Below, one piece after another: positions 33,918 through 42,449 of a stretch of 64,000 nt of DNA. The stretch comes from Flavobacteriales bacterium (lineage in GTDB: Bacteria > Bacteroidota > Bacteroidia > Flavobacteriales > Flavobacteriaceae). The notes below the pieces were generated by a model, which was given only the letters and a program-made list of their open reading frames with translations, made no database searches and had not been told where the DNA came from. Numbering within the stretch: the stretch's first letter is position 1; each line of letters opens with the position of its first letter. The stretch spans positions 1-64,000 of the forward strand of contig JAGXRF010000019.1 of assembly GCA_018335925.1 (NCBI GenBank), in the 5' to 3' direction. The translations under genes were made by a program, and so were the position numbers.

Positions 33918-34572
33918 ATTTCATCCGGAAGGAGCCAAAATAATTTTAGGAGCCACTACCCTAACTGCAATCATCATTTTTGCATCTGATGCCTTTTTAT
34001 CAGATTTCTTTTGGCTACAAAAAAGCATTCAAGTATTGGCTTTAATTTTTTTGATCTTAATCTTGCAATTTTTTAGAAACCCAAGAAGATATACCCAAAT
34101 CAATGAAAATCATATTATTGCACCTGTGGATGGGAAGGTCGTAGTAATTGAAGAAGTTTATGAAGAAGAATACTTTAAAGACCAACGACTGCAAGTATCG
34201 ATATTTATGTCGCCTATCAATGTACACGTGACCAGATATGCCATGGGTGGGAAAATTGCTTTTAGCAAATACCATCCTGGGAAATATTTGGTAGCATGGC
34301 ACCCCAAAGCAAGTACCGAAAACGAAAGAACAACCGTTGTAATTGAAAATGAAACTTTTGGTAAAGTCTTGTATCGTCAAATTGCTGGAGCATTGGCACG
34401 TAGAATTGTTAATTATGCCAAAGAGGGACAGCAAGTGGTGCAAGGTACCGATGCTGGTTTTATCAAATTTGGTTCGAGAGTGGATTTATTCTTGCCAATT
34501 GGCTCAAAGGTTAATGTTCAGTTAAACCAAACCGTAAAAGGTGGAATTACCATAATTTCGGAAAAAAAATGA
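33907..34572 (+). CDS. psd: Phosphatidylserine decarboxylase family protein
   Basis: This 221-residue short-form decarboxylase has an N-terminal pair of hydrophobic segments (ILGATTLTAIIIFASD, VLALIFLILILQFF). The enzyme core follows with IIAPVDGKVVVIEEV, FMSPINVHVTR, HPGKYLVAWHPK and the C-terminal FIKFGSRVDLFLP. The glycine-serine of FGS is the expected self-cleavage site that makes the pyruvoyl group. The product is phosphatidylethanolamine. It overlaps both cdsA and the ACBP gene, so the cluster covers consecutive steps of phospholipid synthesis. No phosphatidylserine synthase gene is seen here. Confidence 0.92.
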   Translation: MFLRFHPEGAKIILGATTLTAIIIFASDAFLSDFFWLQKSIQVLALIFLILILQFFRNPRRYTQINENHIIAPVDGKVVVIEEVYEEEYFKDQRLQVSIFMSPINVHVTRYAMGGKIAFSKYHPGKYLVAWHPKASTENERTTVVIENETFGKVLYRQIAGALARRIVNYAKEGQQVVQGTDAGFIKFGSRVDLFLPIGSKVNVQLNQTVKGGITIISEKK

Positions 34573-34850
34573 ATGTAGAGGAATTAGATCGATTATTTGA
34601 AGAAGCTTATCAAAAAGCTTCCAATATCGATTTTAAATTGCCTCCTGACACCATGTTAAAATTTTATGCATATTATAAAATTGCCACCAATAACCGTCAA
34701 GATTTTTTTAGACCAATTGAAGAGAACGACCTGCGAAACGCTTTTAAAATGAATGCATTGCTTCAGTTAAGCGATTTAAATGCAGAGGATGCCAAAAAAT
34801 TATACATCGATTTAGTAAACGAAACTTTAAAAAACTATTCTAATAACTAA
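34569..34850 (+). CDS. Acyl-CoA-binding protein
   Basis: This small protein of 93 residues belongs to the ACBP family. FEEAYQKASNIDFKLPPDTMLKFYAYYKIAT contains the characteristic start and the YxxYKxAT ligand motif. The usual QATxGD segment is replaced by NNRQDFFRP, and the tail AFKMNALLQLSDLNAEDAKKLYIDLV replaces the WxAW part, so it is divergent. ACBPs carry long-chain acyl-CoA and are mainly eukaryotic but occur in some bacteria. The start overlaps psd by four bases (ATGA), which suggests acyl supply to the lipid operon. This is a context-based inference. Confidence 0.85.
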   Translation: MNVEELDRLFEEAYQKASNIDFKLPPDTMLKFYAYYKIATNNRQDFFRPIEENDLRNAFKMNALLQLSDLNAEDAKKLYIDLVNETLKNYSNN

Positions 34851-34862
34851 CATTCCTAAAAG

Positions 34863-35642
34863 ATGAAAAAGATTACCATTTCAATGATTGCACTTACTTT
34901 TGCCTTGTTGCAAAGCTGTGGAGAAAGTAAAAAATTAGAAGAAGTAGTAGATGTACCTCTTCCTGAAAAAGAATCAGTTAGTACTGAATTAGGCAACCCG
35001 AATGATGTAAAGGTGGATGAAGGTGGTACCTTTGATATGATTGCATTGCCATACGCATATGATGCTTTAGAGCCATTTATGGATGCTCGTACCATGGAAA
35101 TTCACTTTTCAAAGCACCATTTAGGTTATGCCAATAAATTAAACGAGGCTATTAAAGATACTCCTATGGCTAACATGAGTATTGAACAAATTTTAGAATC
35201 GGTAGATGCCAGCAATGGAGCAGTTAGAAATAATGCAGGAGGTTATTATAACCACAATTTGTTTTGGCAATTGCTAAAAGTAAACAACGGACAAAATCCG
35301 GAAGGAGCTTTATTAGATGCTATCAATAGAGATTTTGGTTCTATAGATGAGTTTAAAATGCAATTTTCTGATGCAGCCATGAAACAATTTGGTTCAGGAT
35401 GGGCTTGGTTAATGAGTGATGCTTCTGGTAAATTAACCATTGTTTCTACACCTAACCAAGACAATCCATTAATGAAAAAATTAGGTGGTAAAGGTGGTTC
35501 TCCAATTTTATGTGTAGATGTTTGGGAACATGCATACTATTTGAAATACCAAAACAAGAGAAAAGATTATTTAGAAAACTTCTTCCAAGTTGTTAATTGG
35601 AGTAAGGTTGCAGAATTATACACCAATGCAACTAAAAAATAA
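34863..35642 (+). CDS. Superoxide dismutase (Fe/Mn), predicted lipoprotein
   Basis: This 259-residue protein is longer than cytosolic Fe/Mn dismutases by about 55 residues at the N-terminus. The extra part is a lipoprotein signal (FALLQSCGESK) and an acidic linker, so the enzyme is probably attached to the envelope. Metal ligands are readable: His in MEIHFSKHHLGY, His in YYNHNLFWQL, Asp and His in CVDVWEHAYYLKY. FGSGWAWLM is conserved as well. It dismutes superoxide, here most likely outside the cytoplasm. It follows the ACBP gene by 12 bases and ends at a terminator, so it may be the last gene of the lipid operon. Confidence 0.92.
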   Translation: MKKITISMIALTFALLQSCGESKKLEEVVDVPLPEKESVSTELGNPNDVKVDEGGTFDMIALPYAYDALEPFMDARTMEIHFSKHHLGYANKLNEAIKDTPMANMSIEQILESVDASNGAVRNNAGGYYNHNLFWQLLKVNNGQNPEGALLDAINRDFGSIDEFKMQFSDAAMKQFGSGWAWLMSDASGKLTIVSTPNQDNPLMKKLGGKGGSPILCVDVWEHAYYLKYQNKRKDYLENFFQVVNWSKVAELYTNATKK

Positions 35643-35660
35643 CCAAAATATAAATAACAA

Positions 35661-35690
35661 AGACCGTTTCAATTGAGGCGGTTTTTTTTT
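35661..35690 (+). terminator. Terminator after the superoxide dismutase gene
   Basis: ACCGTTTC pairs with GAGGCGGT (two G-T pairs) around AATT, followed by nine T. Confidence 0.8.
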
Positions 35691-35691
35691 G

Positions 35692-36324
35692 CTATTGGTT
35701 AATTTTCAAGACCGGCAATTGCCAATGAAATTTTACAACCAATAACCGTAAAACAATAATAACAACTGCTCCTACTAAGGAAGTTTCAAAACTTGAAAAC
35801 TGCAAATATTTTCCAAGAAAATATACACTTCCTCCAGCAACAGAGGTCAATGCATAAATATCTTTTCTAAAAAGCAATGGCACTTCATTTATCAATACAT
35901 CTCTTAGCACCCCTCCTACAGAGCCGGTAATAGTACCCATAGCAATACAAACCCAAATTGGAAAACCCAAATCTTCGGTTTTCATTACACCAACCATGGT
36001 GAACAATCCCAAACCAATGGTATCAAACAAAAACAAAGTTTGCCCTAATTTAAAAATTTTTTGTTGCAATACCACTGTTAAAAACAATGCAACACCGGTT
36101 ACAATTACGTACGACTCTTGCATCATCCAAAAAGGAGTGACCCCTAACAACAAATCTCTAACGGTTCCGCCACCTATGGCAGTTACCAAACCTATTATGT
36201 AGGCTCCAAACCAATCCATTTGCTTTTGCGAAGCCAAGCGAATACCACTAATGGCAAAAGCTAAGGTTCCCAACAAATCGATGATGTTTCGGAATTCTGC
36301 AATGTAATCGAGCCAATTCATCAA
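35692..36324 (-). CDS. Trimeric intracellular cation channel (TRIC/UPF0126) family protein
   Basis: This membrane protein of 210 residues has about seven spans arranged as two repeats. Each repeat carries a glycine-rich motif: GLVTAIGGGTVRDLLLG near residue 50 and MGTITGSVGGVLRDVLINEVPLLFRKDIYA near residue 130. These are the signature of bacterial TRIC-type K+ channels (UPF0126, YicG). It overlaps the threonine aldolase gene by four bases and is likely co-transcribed with it. The physiological role in bacteria is not established. Confidence 0.9.
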   Translation of the reverse strand: MMNWLDYIAEFRNIIDLLGTLAFAISGIRLASQKQMDWFGAYIIGLVTAIGGGTVRDLLLGVTPFWMMQESYVIVTGVALFLTVVLQQKIFKLGQTLFLFDTIGLGLFTMVGVMKTEDLGFPIWVCIAMGTITGSVGGVLRDVLINEVPLLFRKDIYALTSVAGGSVYFLGKYLQFSSFETSLVGAVVIIVLRLLVVKFHWQLPVLKINQ

Positions 36325-37358
36325 TTAAATCCTGGGATTTCTAATTTTTGCATTACTTCTAACACATATTCATGCATCACTTGTTTGTAATCTAAGTGTG
36401 TCACAATACGTAATTTGGATTTTCCTAAAGAACTAATCAAAATATTTTTTTGCTTGAGCAATTGCATAAAATTGGCATCTTCAATGCCTTGTTGCAATGA
36501 AAAAATCACAATATTGGTCTCCACCGGTTCTACTTTAGCTACCCAAGGCAAGGTTTTTAAAACCGTTTCTAATTCTTTGGCCCTGCGATGGTCTTCCGAC
36601 AAACGTTCGATATGATGTTCCAAAGCATAAATTCCTGCTGCTGCCAAATACCCGGCTTGACGCATGCCTCCTCCAAATATTTTACGAACTCGAATGGCCT
36701 TTTGGATATTTTCTTTACTAGAAATCAAAACAGAACCCACCGGAGCTCCTAATCCTTTGGATAAGCACACCGAAATGGTATCAAAAACTGCTCCGTATTG
36801 TTTAGGATGTTGGTTTTTGGCAATCAATGCATTCCATAATCTTGCACCATCTAAGTGATATTTTAAACCATGTTGGTCACAAACATTTTTTATCGCTAAA
36901 ATTTCATCCATGTCATAGCACGCTCCTCCTCCTTTGTTGGTAGTGTTTTCCAAACTTACCAGAGTGGTTAGCGGACTATGGTAAAAATCTGGTGGATTGA
37001 TATTGGCTTCTACTTGCGAAGCGGTAATTTTTCCTCTATCTCCGGTAATCAATCTACAACTTACTCCCGAATTAAAAGAAACCCCTCCACCTTCATAATT
37101 GTAAATATGTGCATAGTGATCTGCAATCAACTCATCACCAGGTTGGGTTAATAATTTAATCGCTGTTTGGTTGGCCATAGTACCTGACGGAAAAAACAAT
37201 GCAGCTTCCATCCCAAAAACTTCGGCTACCAACTCTTCTAATTCATTCACCGTGGGGTCTTGCTTAAACACATCATCTCCTACTTTGGCCTGCATCATGG
37301 CTTTCATCATACCTTCAGTAGGTCGGGTAACGGTATCGCTAATCAAATTGATTTCCAT
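36321..37358 (-). CDS. ltaE: Low-specificity L-threonine aldolase
   Basis: This PLP enzyme of 345 residues splits threonine into glycine and acetaldehyde. Motifs are NLISDTVTRPTEGM at the start, FPSGTMANQTAIK, ENTTNKGGGACYD, YHLDGARLWNA and the PLP lysine in SVCLSKGLGAPVGSVL. I chose the ATG at 37358; an extension to 37415 adds sequence with no homology and would cross the predicted promoter. It is divergent from prfB with back-to-back -7 boxes. Confidence 0.92.
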   Translation of the reverse strand: MEINLISDTVTRPTEGMMKAMMQAKVGDDVFKQDPTVNELEELVAEVFGMEAALFFPSGTMANQTAIKLLTQPGDELIADHYAHIYNYEGGGVSFNSGVSCRLITGDRGKITASQVEANINPPDFYHSPLTTLVSLENTTNKGGGACYDMDEILAIKNVCDQHGLKYHLDGARLWNALIAKNQHPKQYGAVFDTISVCLSKGLGAPVGSVLISSKENIQKAIRVRKIFGGGMRQAGYLAAAGIYALEHHIERLSEDHRRAKELETVLKTLPWVAKVEPVETNIVIFSLQQGIEDANFMQLLKQKNILISSLGKSKLRIVTHLDYKQVMHEYVLEVMQKLEIPGFN

Positions 37359-37375
37359 AACAAAAAAGTAACACG

Positions 37376-37396
37376 TATATTTGCGACTCAAAAATA
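37376..37396. promoter_or_regulatory. Back-to-back -7 boxes of prfB and threonine aldolase
   Basis: The plus-strand TATATTTG (37376-37383) lies 23 bases before the prfB start. The minus-strand TATTTTTG (37389-37396) lies 30 bases before the aldolase start. Only five bases separate them, so the two transcription complexes would overlap. Confidence 0.55.
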
Positions 37397-37406
37397 CAAA
37401 ATAATT

Positions 37407-38505
37407 ATGGTCCACACCGAACAGATGAAAGACCTCATGGATCGCCTTGGTGCGTTAAGGAGGTATCTTTGACATCGATCAGAAACTGATTGAAATAGCA
37501 AACGAAGAAGAAAAGACTTTCTCTCCCGACTTTTGGAATAATCCGAAAGAAGCAGAAGTGATTGTAAAAATTCTGAAATCCAAGAAAAAATGGGTAGATG
37601 ACTACCAAAAACTGTTGAATTTATATGAAGAATTACAGCTTCTGATTGAATTTTACAAAGAGGGAGAAGTTACCGAGAATGAAGTGGACACCCACCACCA
37701 AGAATTAATTACCCTACTCGAAAACATCGAATTTAAAAACATGTTATCGGAAGAAGGCGATAATTTAAGTGCAGTTTTACAAATCACGGCTGGTGCCGGA
37801 GGTACCGAAAGTTGTGATTGGGCTTCGATGTTAATGCGTATGTACATGATGTGGGCTGAAAAAGAAGGCTATCAAATACGTGAATTAAACTTTCAGGAAG
37901 GCGATGTAGCTGGGGTTAAAACCGTAACCTTAGAAATTGAAGGCGATTTTGCTTTTGGTTATTTAAAAGGCGAAAATGGCGTGCATCGATTGGTACGAAT
38001 ATCTCCTTTTGATAGTAATGCCAAACGACACACTTCCTTTGTTTCGGTTTACGTATATCCTTTGGTAGATGATACCATAGAAATTGAAATCAACCCGGCT
38101 GATATTGAAATTACTACTGCTCGTTCAAGTGGTGCTGGTGGGCAAAATGTAAACAAGGTAGAAACCAAAGTACAATTAACCCACAAACCTTCGGGAATAC
38201 AAATTTCGTGTTCCGAAACCCGTTCACAACACGACAACCGCGAAAGAGCCATGCAAATGTTGAAGTCGCAATTGTATGAAATTGAGTTGAAAAAGAAATT
38301 GGCCCAAAGAGAAGAAATCGAAGCCGGAAAAATGAAAATTGAATGGGGTTCGCAAATTCGAAACTACGTAATGCATCCATACAAATTGGTAAAAGATGTG
38401 AGAACCAGCGAGGAAACTAGTGATGTTGATGCTGTAATGAATGGAGAAATTGACCGATTTTTAAAAGCCTATTTGATGATGATGGGGCAAAATGAAAACA
38501 ATTAA
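37407..38505 (+). CDS. prfB: Peptide chain release factor 2, with programmed +1 frameshift
   Basis: RF2 ends translation at UGA and UAA. The gene is read in two frames: 21 codons from the ATG at 37407 to a UGA at 37470-37472, then after a +1 shift 344 further codons, giving a 365-residue protein. The first frame reads [21 protein letters not shown], and the second resumes [16 protein letters not shown]2 features in the second frame are the RISPFDS recognition loop (SPF) and the catalytic [13 protein letters not shown] (GGQ). Annotators who see only open frames would miss the first 22 residues. Confidence 0.95.
37458..37473 (+). promoter_or_regulatory. RF2 frameshift site (AGGAGG TAT CTT TGA C)
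   Basis: The site has an internal Shine-Dalgarno (AGGAGG, 37458-37463), three spacer bases, the slippery CTT and the in-frame TGA followed by C. It matches the known prfB autoregulatory layout: when RF2 is scarce the ribosome slips forward and completes RF2. Confidence 0.95.
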
Positions 38506-38681
38506 TAGTTAATTTACCCATTTCTTAATTATCTCTGCTTCCGATAATTTTTGGATTTCAGTACATGGATCTTAAATTGATTTTTTTACTGCAGAGTTGC
38601 AGAGTTTAATATGTACTCAGAACATTCTTAGTATTGGTAAATTATATTTTAAAGGTTTAAAAATTAATAGAGAGCTGAAAA

Positions 38682-40586
38682 CTAAATTTCTTTGTCCAGA
38701 ATATTGTTGTAATAGGCTTGGATAAACGCTTTACATTTTTTTTCAGTTGCTAAATAACTAGTGCCTGCTTTTTTAAGCAGGTTTTTTTTCATCTCCTTGT
38801 CCTCTATTTTGTACCAACCTATGGTTTTTTCTCCATCAAAAACCAAAATATTTTTTTCGGTTTGAAAAATGTACAAATCGTTGATAAACACCAACGAAAA
38901 TGGGGCATTTTTATCTGAAATCAAACTTCTGCCCCAACTTCTAAATGGTTTTGGGTGCCCCATCATATCTAAAATGGTTGGGTAAATGTCTATTTGCTGA
39001 GCCAAATCGTCGTTTTTCCCTTTCCATTTTCCGTTAGGATCAAAAATTAAAATTGGAATGGCAGCACGATTGATGGCTTCATTGTATCGCTTGTAATAAA
39101 CTTCATTGGCATGATCCGCAACCATGACAAACAAAGTATTTTGGTACCAATCTGTTTTTTTGGCAGCTTCAAAAAATTGTTTCAAACTGTAATCTGTATA
39201 AGCTATACAGGGGTGTATTTGCAAATGTCCTTTTGGAAATTTTCCTTCATACTTTTCCGGAAATTGAAAAGGTTCATGAGAACTTGCTGTAAACATGGTT
39301 GCAAAAAATGGTTGCCTTTTTTCGTCTAACTTTTGCTTCATAAACTGAAAAAAGGGCTCGTCCCAAATAGCCCAAGTACCATCAAACTCGTCATTATTAT
39401 TAAACTCATCCTTGCCATAGTAATGGTCAAACCCTAAAATATTGGCATAACCTAAAAACCCCATGGAGCCATTGGGTGCTCCATGAAAAAATGAAGTTTC
39501 ATACCCTTTATCTTTTAAAATACTTACCAACGATTGATGTGGTTGGTTTACATAAGACGAAGATGTAAATGCTGTTTTAAAAGAAGGTATGCCTGCCAAA
39601 ACAGACGACATGGCATGAATGGATTTGTATCCGTTGGCATATGCATTTCGAAAAATCAAACTGTGTTGTGCCAAGGAATCGATAAATGGAGTGTACGACT
39701 CATACTTCTTAGAAACCCTATCGTGTTGAAAACTTCTTAAATACTCCCTTCCAAAGCTTTCTAAAATAATCACTACAACATTGGGCTGAGTTTCCGGATA
39801 ATTCTTGTAATATTTAATAGGCTCAATCAAATCGTGAAGCTCCTCTCTGGTAAACCAATCCTTTTTTTGAAAGGTATTTTTATCCAACGTTCTCATAATG
39901 GCAAATGGGGTATTTAAAACCGCATCTGCATGGTTTAAATGGTTTACATACCGATTGGCATCAATCAATGTAAGCGGACGGGTACTTTTACGTAAATCAC
40001 CTCTAATCCCTGCCACTACTATCGGAGCAATCAAACAAAGTAAAATAATGGAATAAATTTTCTCTTTTTTGGTGTACAGATATTCTGCTTTTTTTAACGG
40101 CACCAAGCGATATAAAAATACCCAGAGCAGAGCACATAGCACAAATAACAAAAATACATACCAATAAGAAGTTACAAAGTTGAACAAAAGTTGCAGCTTA
40201 TTGCTTTCATGCTCCACACTTTCCAAAATATTGCTACTACTTCGGGTATACACAAATCCGTAATAAATAAAGTCGATAAAATTAGTTGCATACCAAGCTA
40301 GGTTACTTATAAAGTAAAATACCAATAAAAATCGTTGAAATTTTTCGGTTCTAAATGTCGTAATAGGTAAAATAGATACGGTGATAAAGGCCAAATTCAC
40401 ATATAAAATGGCTACCATATCAAAACGAACTCCCAACCACATGATTTTTTGCAAATCTTCTGTTGATTGGATAAACAAATGCGATTGGTTAAAGTAAATA
40501 AATAAACCTCTGGCTATGGAGTATAATATAAATGCGATGAATAATCGATATAATAAAACTACATATTCAGACCTACGAGTCCACAT
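38682..40586 (-). CDS. LTA synthase-like membrane sulfatase-family protein
   Basis: This 634-residue protein has about five N-terminal membrane spans (to about residue 190) and a large extracytoplasmic sulfatase-type domain. Metal and catalytic blocks are VVIILESFGREY near residue 260, ANGYKSIHAMSSVLAGIPS, FHGAPNGSMGFLGYANILGFD, FTASSHEPF and MVADHAN. The position used by the threonine nucleophile in LtaS appears to be serine in GYKSIHA. Relatives transfer phosphoglycerol or phosphoethanolamine onto envelope glycans or lipids. A Gram-negative flavobacterium has no lipoteichoic acid, so the acceptor is unknown. A -7 box precedes it. Confidence 0.88.
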   Translation of the reverse strand: MWTRRSEYVVLLYRLFIAFILYSIARGLFIYFNQSHLFIQSTEDLQKIMWLGVRFDMVAILYVNLAFITVSILPITTFRTEKFQRFLLVFYFISNLAWYATNFIDFIYYGFVYTRSSSNILESVEHESNKLQLLFNFVTSYWYVFLLFVLCALLWVFLYRLVPLKKAEYLYTKKEKIYSIILLCLIAPIVVAGIRGDLRKSTRPLTLIDANRYVNHLNHADAVLNTPFAIMRTLDKNTFQKKDWFTREELHDLIEPIKYYKNYPETQPNVVVIILESFGREYLRSFQHDRVSKKYESYTPFIDSLAQHSLIFRNAYANGYKSIHAMSSVLAGIPSFKTAFTSSSYVNQPHQSLVSILKDKGYETSFFHGAPNGSMGFLGYANILGFDHYYGKDEFNNNDEFDGTWAIWDEPFFQFMKQKLDEKRQPFFATMFTASSHEPFQFPEKYEGKFPKGHLQIHPCIAYTDYSLKQFFEAAKKTDWYQNTLFVMVADHANEVYYKRYNEAINRAAIPILIFDPNGKWKGKNDDLAQQIDIYPTILDMMGHPKPFRSWGRSLISDKNAPFSLVFINDLYIFQTEKNILVFDGEKTIGWYKIEDKEMKKNLLKKAGTSYLATEKKCKAFIQAYYNNILDKEI

Positions 40587-40606
40587 GCTTCTTGAAAAAT
40601 TTGAAG

Positions 40607-40614
40607 CAAAAATA
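40607..40614 (-). promoter_or_regulatory. -7 box of the LTA synthase-like gene
   Basis: TATTTTTG on the minus strand fits TAnnTTTG, 20 bases before the start. Confidence 0.5.
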
Positions 40615-40654
40615 CAATTTTAAGCGAAAGTTAAAATAAGGTTAGGTAAATGTA

Positions 40655-40735
40655 TTGAGTCGTTGAGTCGATTATCGATTGTCGACCATCGATTAACAAA
40701 TTATTGTTTATGTGTTTATTTGTTTATACGTTGAA
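40655..40735. repeat. Word-repeat spacer
   Basis: The spacer reads as shuffled repeats of short words: GAGTCG twice, TCGATT/ATCGATT several times with GTCGA, then GTTTAT four times with varied separators. It stands at the left edge of the accessory region. It is not a clean tandem array and not coding. Confidence 0.55.
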
Positions 40736-40771
40736 AAGCCTGATAGTAATGAATTTTTATTTATTAAAACC

Positions 40772-41188
40772 TCATTGAAAAAATCTACTATAAAAATAAA
40801 TAATTAATACCATACCAACTACATTCATAATAATAGAACAAAATGAAATTATTGTAAAAATTACTTTTTTTAAAGTACTTGTTTTAGAATATTCTTCATC
40901 TAAATTTTGGAAATCTACAAATTTTTCTAGCTTCATTTCAATTTTATTTTGTAAAAATAAAAAGTAAAAAACACCATAAATTATATATATAAACATTGTA
41001 AGTTCCCTGAAAGAAAATAGAGCTATAGCTGCTGTAAAACCAGAACTGTAAAAAAAAATTTTTGTTACCACAAATGTTCTTAATCCTTGGATAGGAAATT
41101 CCTTCCAACCAAAAAATTTTTGTGCAAAATAATTAATCTTTATAAAATATTGAAAATATTTATTTATTAAAGATTTGAACACCACCAT
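40772..41188 (-). CDS. Membrane protein, candidate immunity protein D
   Basis: This 138-residue protein has about four hydrophobic segments (VVTKIFFYSSGFTAAIALF, LTMFIYIIYGVFYFLFLQ, VIFTIISFCSIIMNVVGMVLIIYFY). No known domain is recognised. Its start overlaps the last codons of the toxin-tip frame by 29 bases in another frame, an arrangement typical of toxin-immunity pairs. A membrane immunity protein fits a membrane-acting or pore-forming tip such as the hydrophobic one upstream. The assignment is from position and architecture only. Confidence 0.55.
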   Translation of the reverse strand: MVVFKSLINKYFQYFIKINYFAQKFFGWKEFPIQGLRTFVVTKIFFYSSGFTAAIALFSFRELTMFIYIIYGVFYFLFLQNKIEMKLEKFVDFQNLDEEYSKTSTLKKVIFTIISFCSIIMNVVGMVLIIYFYSRFFQ

Positions 41189-41882
41189 GATTATTATCTA
41201 TATTACTGCTAATATTAAAAATTAAATCTGCAACTCCATAACCCACAACAAAAATTGCAGTAGGGGGAAATAATATGCTTGCTCCTAATAGAACCCCGTT
41301 TACTATTGATGATGTTCTAAGATGACCATCGTCAAGAATATCATAAACTATAGTACCACCAGCAACCAGATTACCAACACCTCCAATTTGTTTTAAACTA
41401 TTTGCTGCATTAAACTTCCATTTAGCATTACTTGAGAGTTTGTTATATGGTCTATCAAGAAAATTACCAACATTCCCATTTGTTTGTTTATAAGCACCAC
41501 TTTCTAACCATCTTTAACCATATTCCCCAACACTAGATGTTAATAAACCAAAAGTTTGTAAAAATTTATTAAACTTAGCATCAGTAGTGTTATCCACATA
41601 AACATACACTTTTTTTAGTTTCACTCCTGCACCACCAAAGTCATATTGCTGTGTTTCATCATTCCATTTGTATTTATGTTTATCTACTACACTATATTGT
41701 TCGTAATAATAAAATCCATCACCTGGCTTATAGGGAAATGATTCGTGCACCAGCGGGGGGGAGCCTAGGTATCAGTTAAAATTTGAGGCTGAAGTAAAAG
41801 CAGCAAAATAAACACCTACTTCCAAACAACCACCAACGGATAAACCAACCGATATAGCAAGGATTGCTTTTAAATTATAAGT
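41160..41882 (-). pseudogene. Broken polymorphic toxin tip D (hydrophobic C-terminus)
   Basis: One frame stays coherent on the minus strand across this stretch but is broken by two stops, TGA at 41772-41774 and TAA at 41514-41516. The upper part reads LKAILAISVGLSVGG. The middle part (LVHESFPYKPGDGFYYYEQY, then WNDETQQYDFGGAG) resembles the region before the variable tip of secreted toxins. The last 118 codons (RWLESGAYKQTNGNVGNF to GGVQIFNK) contain two long hydrophobic segments (VGNLVAGGTIVYDIL and GVLLGASILFPPTAIFVVGYGV). There is no N-terminal delivery part. I call it a decayed toxin C-terminus. The toxin activity is unknown, though the hydrophobic tip suggests a membrane target. Confidence 0.6.
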
Positions 41883-42434
41883 TTAAAAACAACACGTTTT
41901 TGATATTTTGTAAACTCCATTATTATTAATTACAGTTGCTTCAAACGAAATCTTCTTATATTCTGATTCATTTTCATTTTTTGGATACTCTGCAATAAAA
42001 GAAACTATGTAAACATCATTTTCATTGATTTTTTTAAATACTTCTAAGCTATTAAGTGACTGTGTGCATAAAAATTCGTTATTAGTAATGTAGTCAAAAT
42101 CACTCACAATTTCATTTTCCTTTTGTTTTAAATAAAAGCTTTCGGTACAATGTTTTTTTTTTATTGAATCTAATTGTTTAAAAAAAAGTGGAAGTTTAGC
42201 TTTATTAAGTCTATTGGGTGAATTTATATAGAAACTAATATAATTTTTATAAAAATTTACTAACCATTCTTTTTCAGTGTCTTCTTTTTCATCTATTTTG
42301 TTTTCTAAATTGATTATCATATCATTAACAACCCTTGTAGTGTCTTTTTTAATAATTTTACTTTCTGATTTATTATCACATGATAAATTGATAATAAAAA
42401 TGAAAAACCAAAAAATGAATAAATTTTTAATCAT
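41883..42434 (-). CDS. Lipoprotein, candidate immunity protein C
   Basis: This 183-residue lipoprotein has a signal that ends FIINLSCDNKS. The mature part is charged, with NFYKNYISFYINSPNRLNKAKLPLFFKQLDSIKKKHC. It ends in a short strand-rich segment (SFEATVINNNGVYKISKTCCF), as in small NTF2/DUF3828-like periplasmic proteins. It starts 16 bases after an amidase-like toxin tip. Known immunity proteins for peptidoglycan amidase effectors are periplasmic, so location and position both fit. Intact reading frame. Family assignment is uncertain. Confidence 0.6.
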   Translation of the reverse strand: MIKNLFIFWFFIFIINLSCDNKSESKIIKKDTTRVVNDMIINLENKIDEKEDTEKEWLVNFYKNYISFYINSPNRLNKAKLPLFFKQLDSIKKKHCTESFYLKQKENEIVSDFDYITNNEFLCTQSLNSLEVFKKINENDVYIVSFIAEYPKNENESEYKKISFEATVINNNGVYKISKTCCF

Positions 42435-42449
42435 AATACCTAATTTAAA

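Noticed and set aside
37260..37472. Separate 70-residue protein ending in LGALRRYL
   Set aside because: Its last 21 codons are the zero frame of prfB before the programmed shift; the rest is upstream noise.
41755..41761. Phase-variation tract (seven G) switching the toxin tip
   Set aside because: The frame is already broken by other stops, so a switch function is not supported; kept only as a mark of a possible join.
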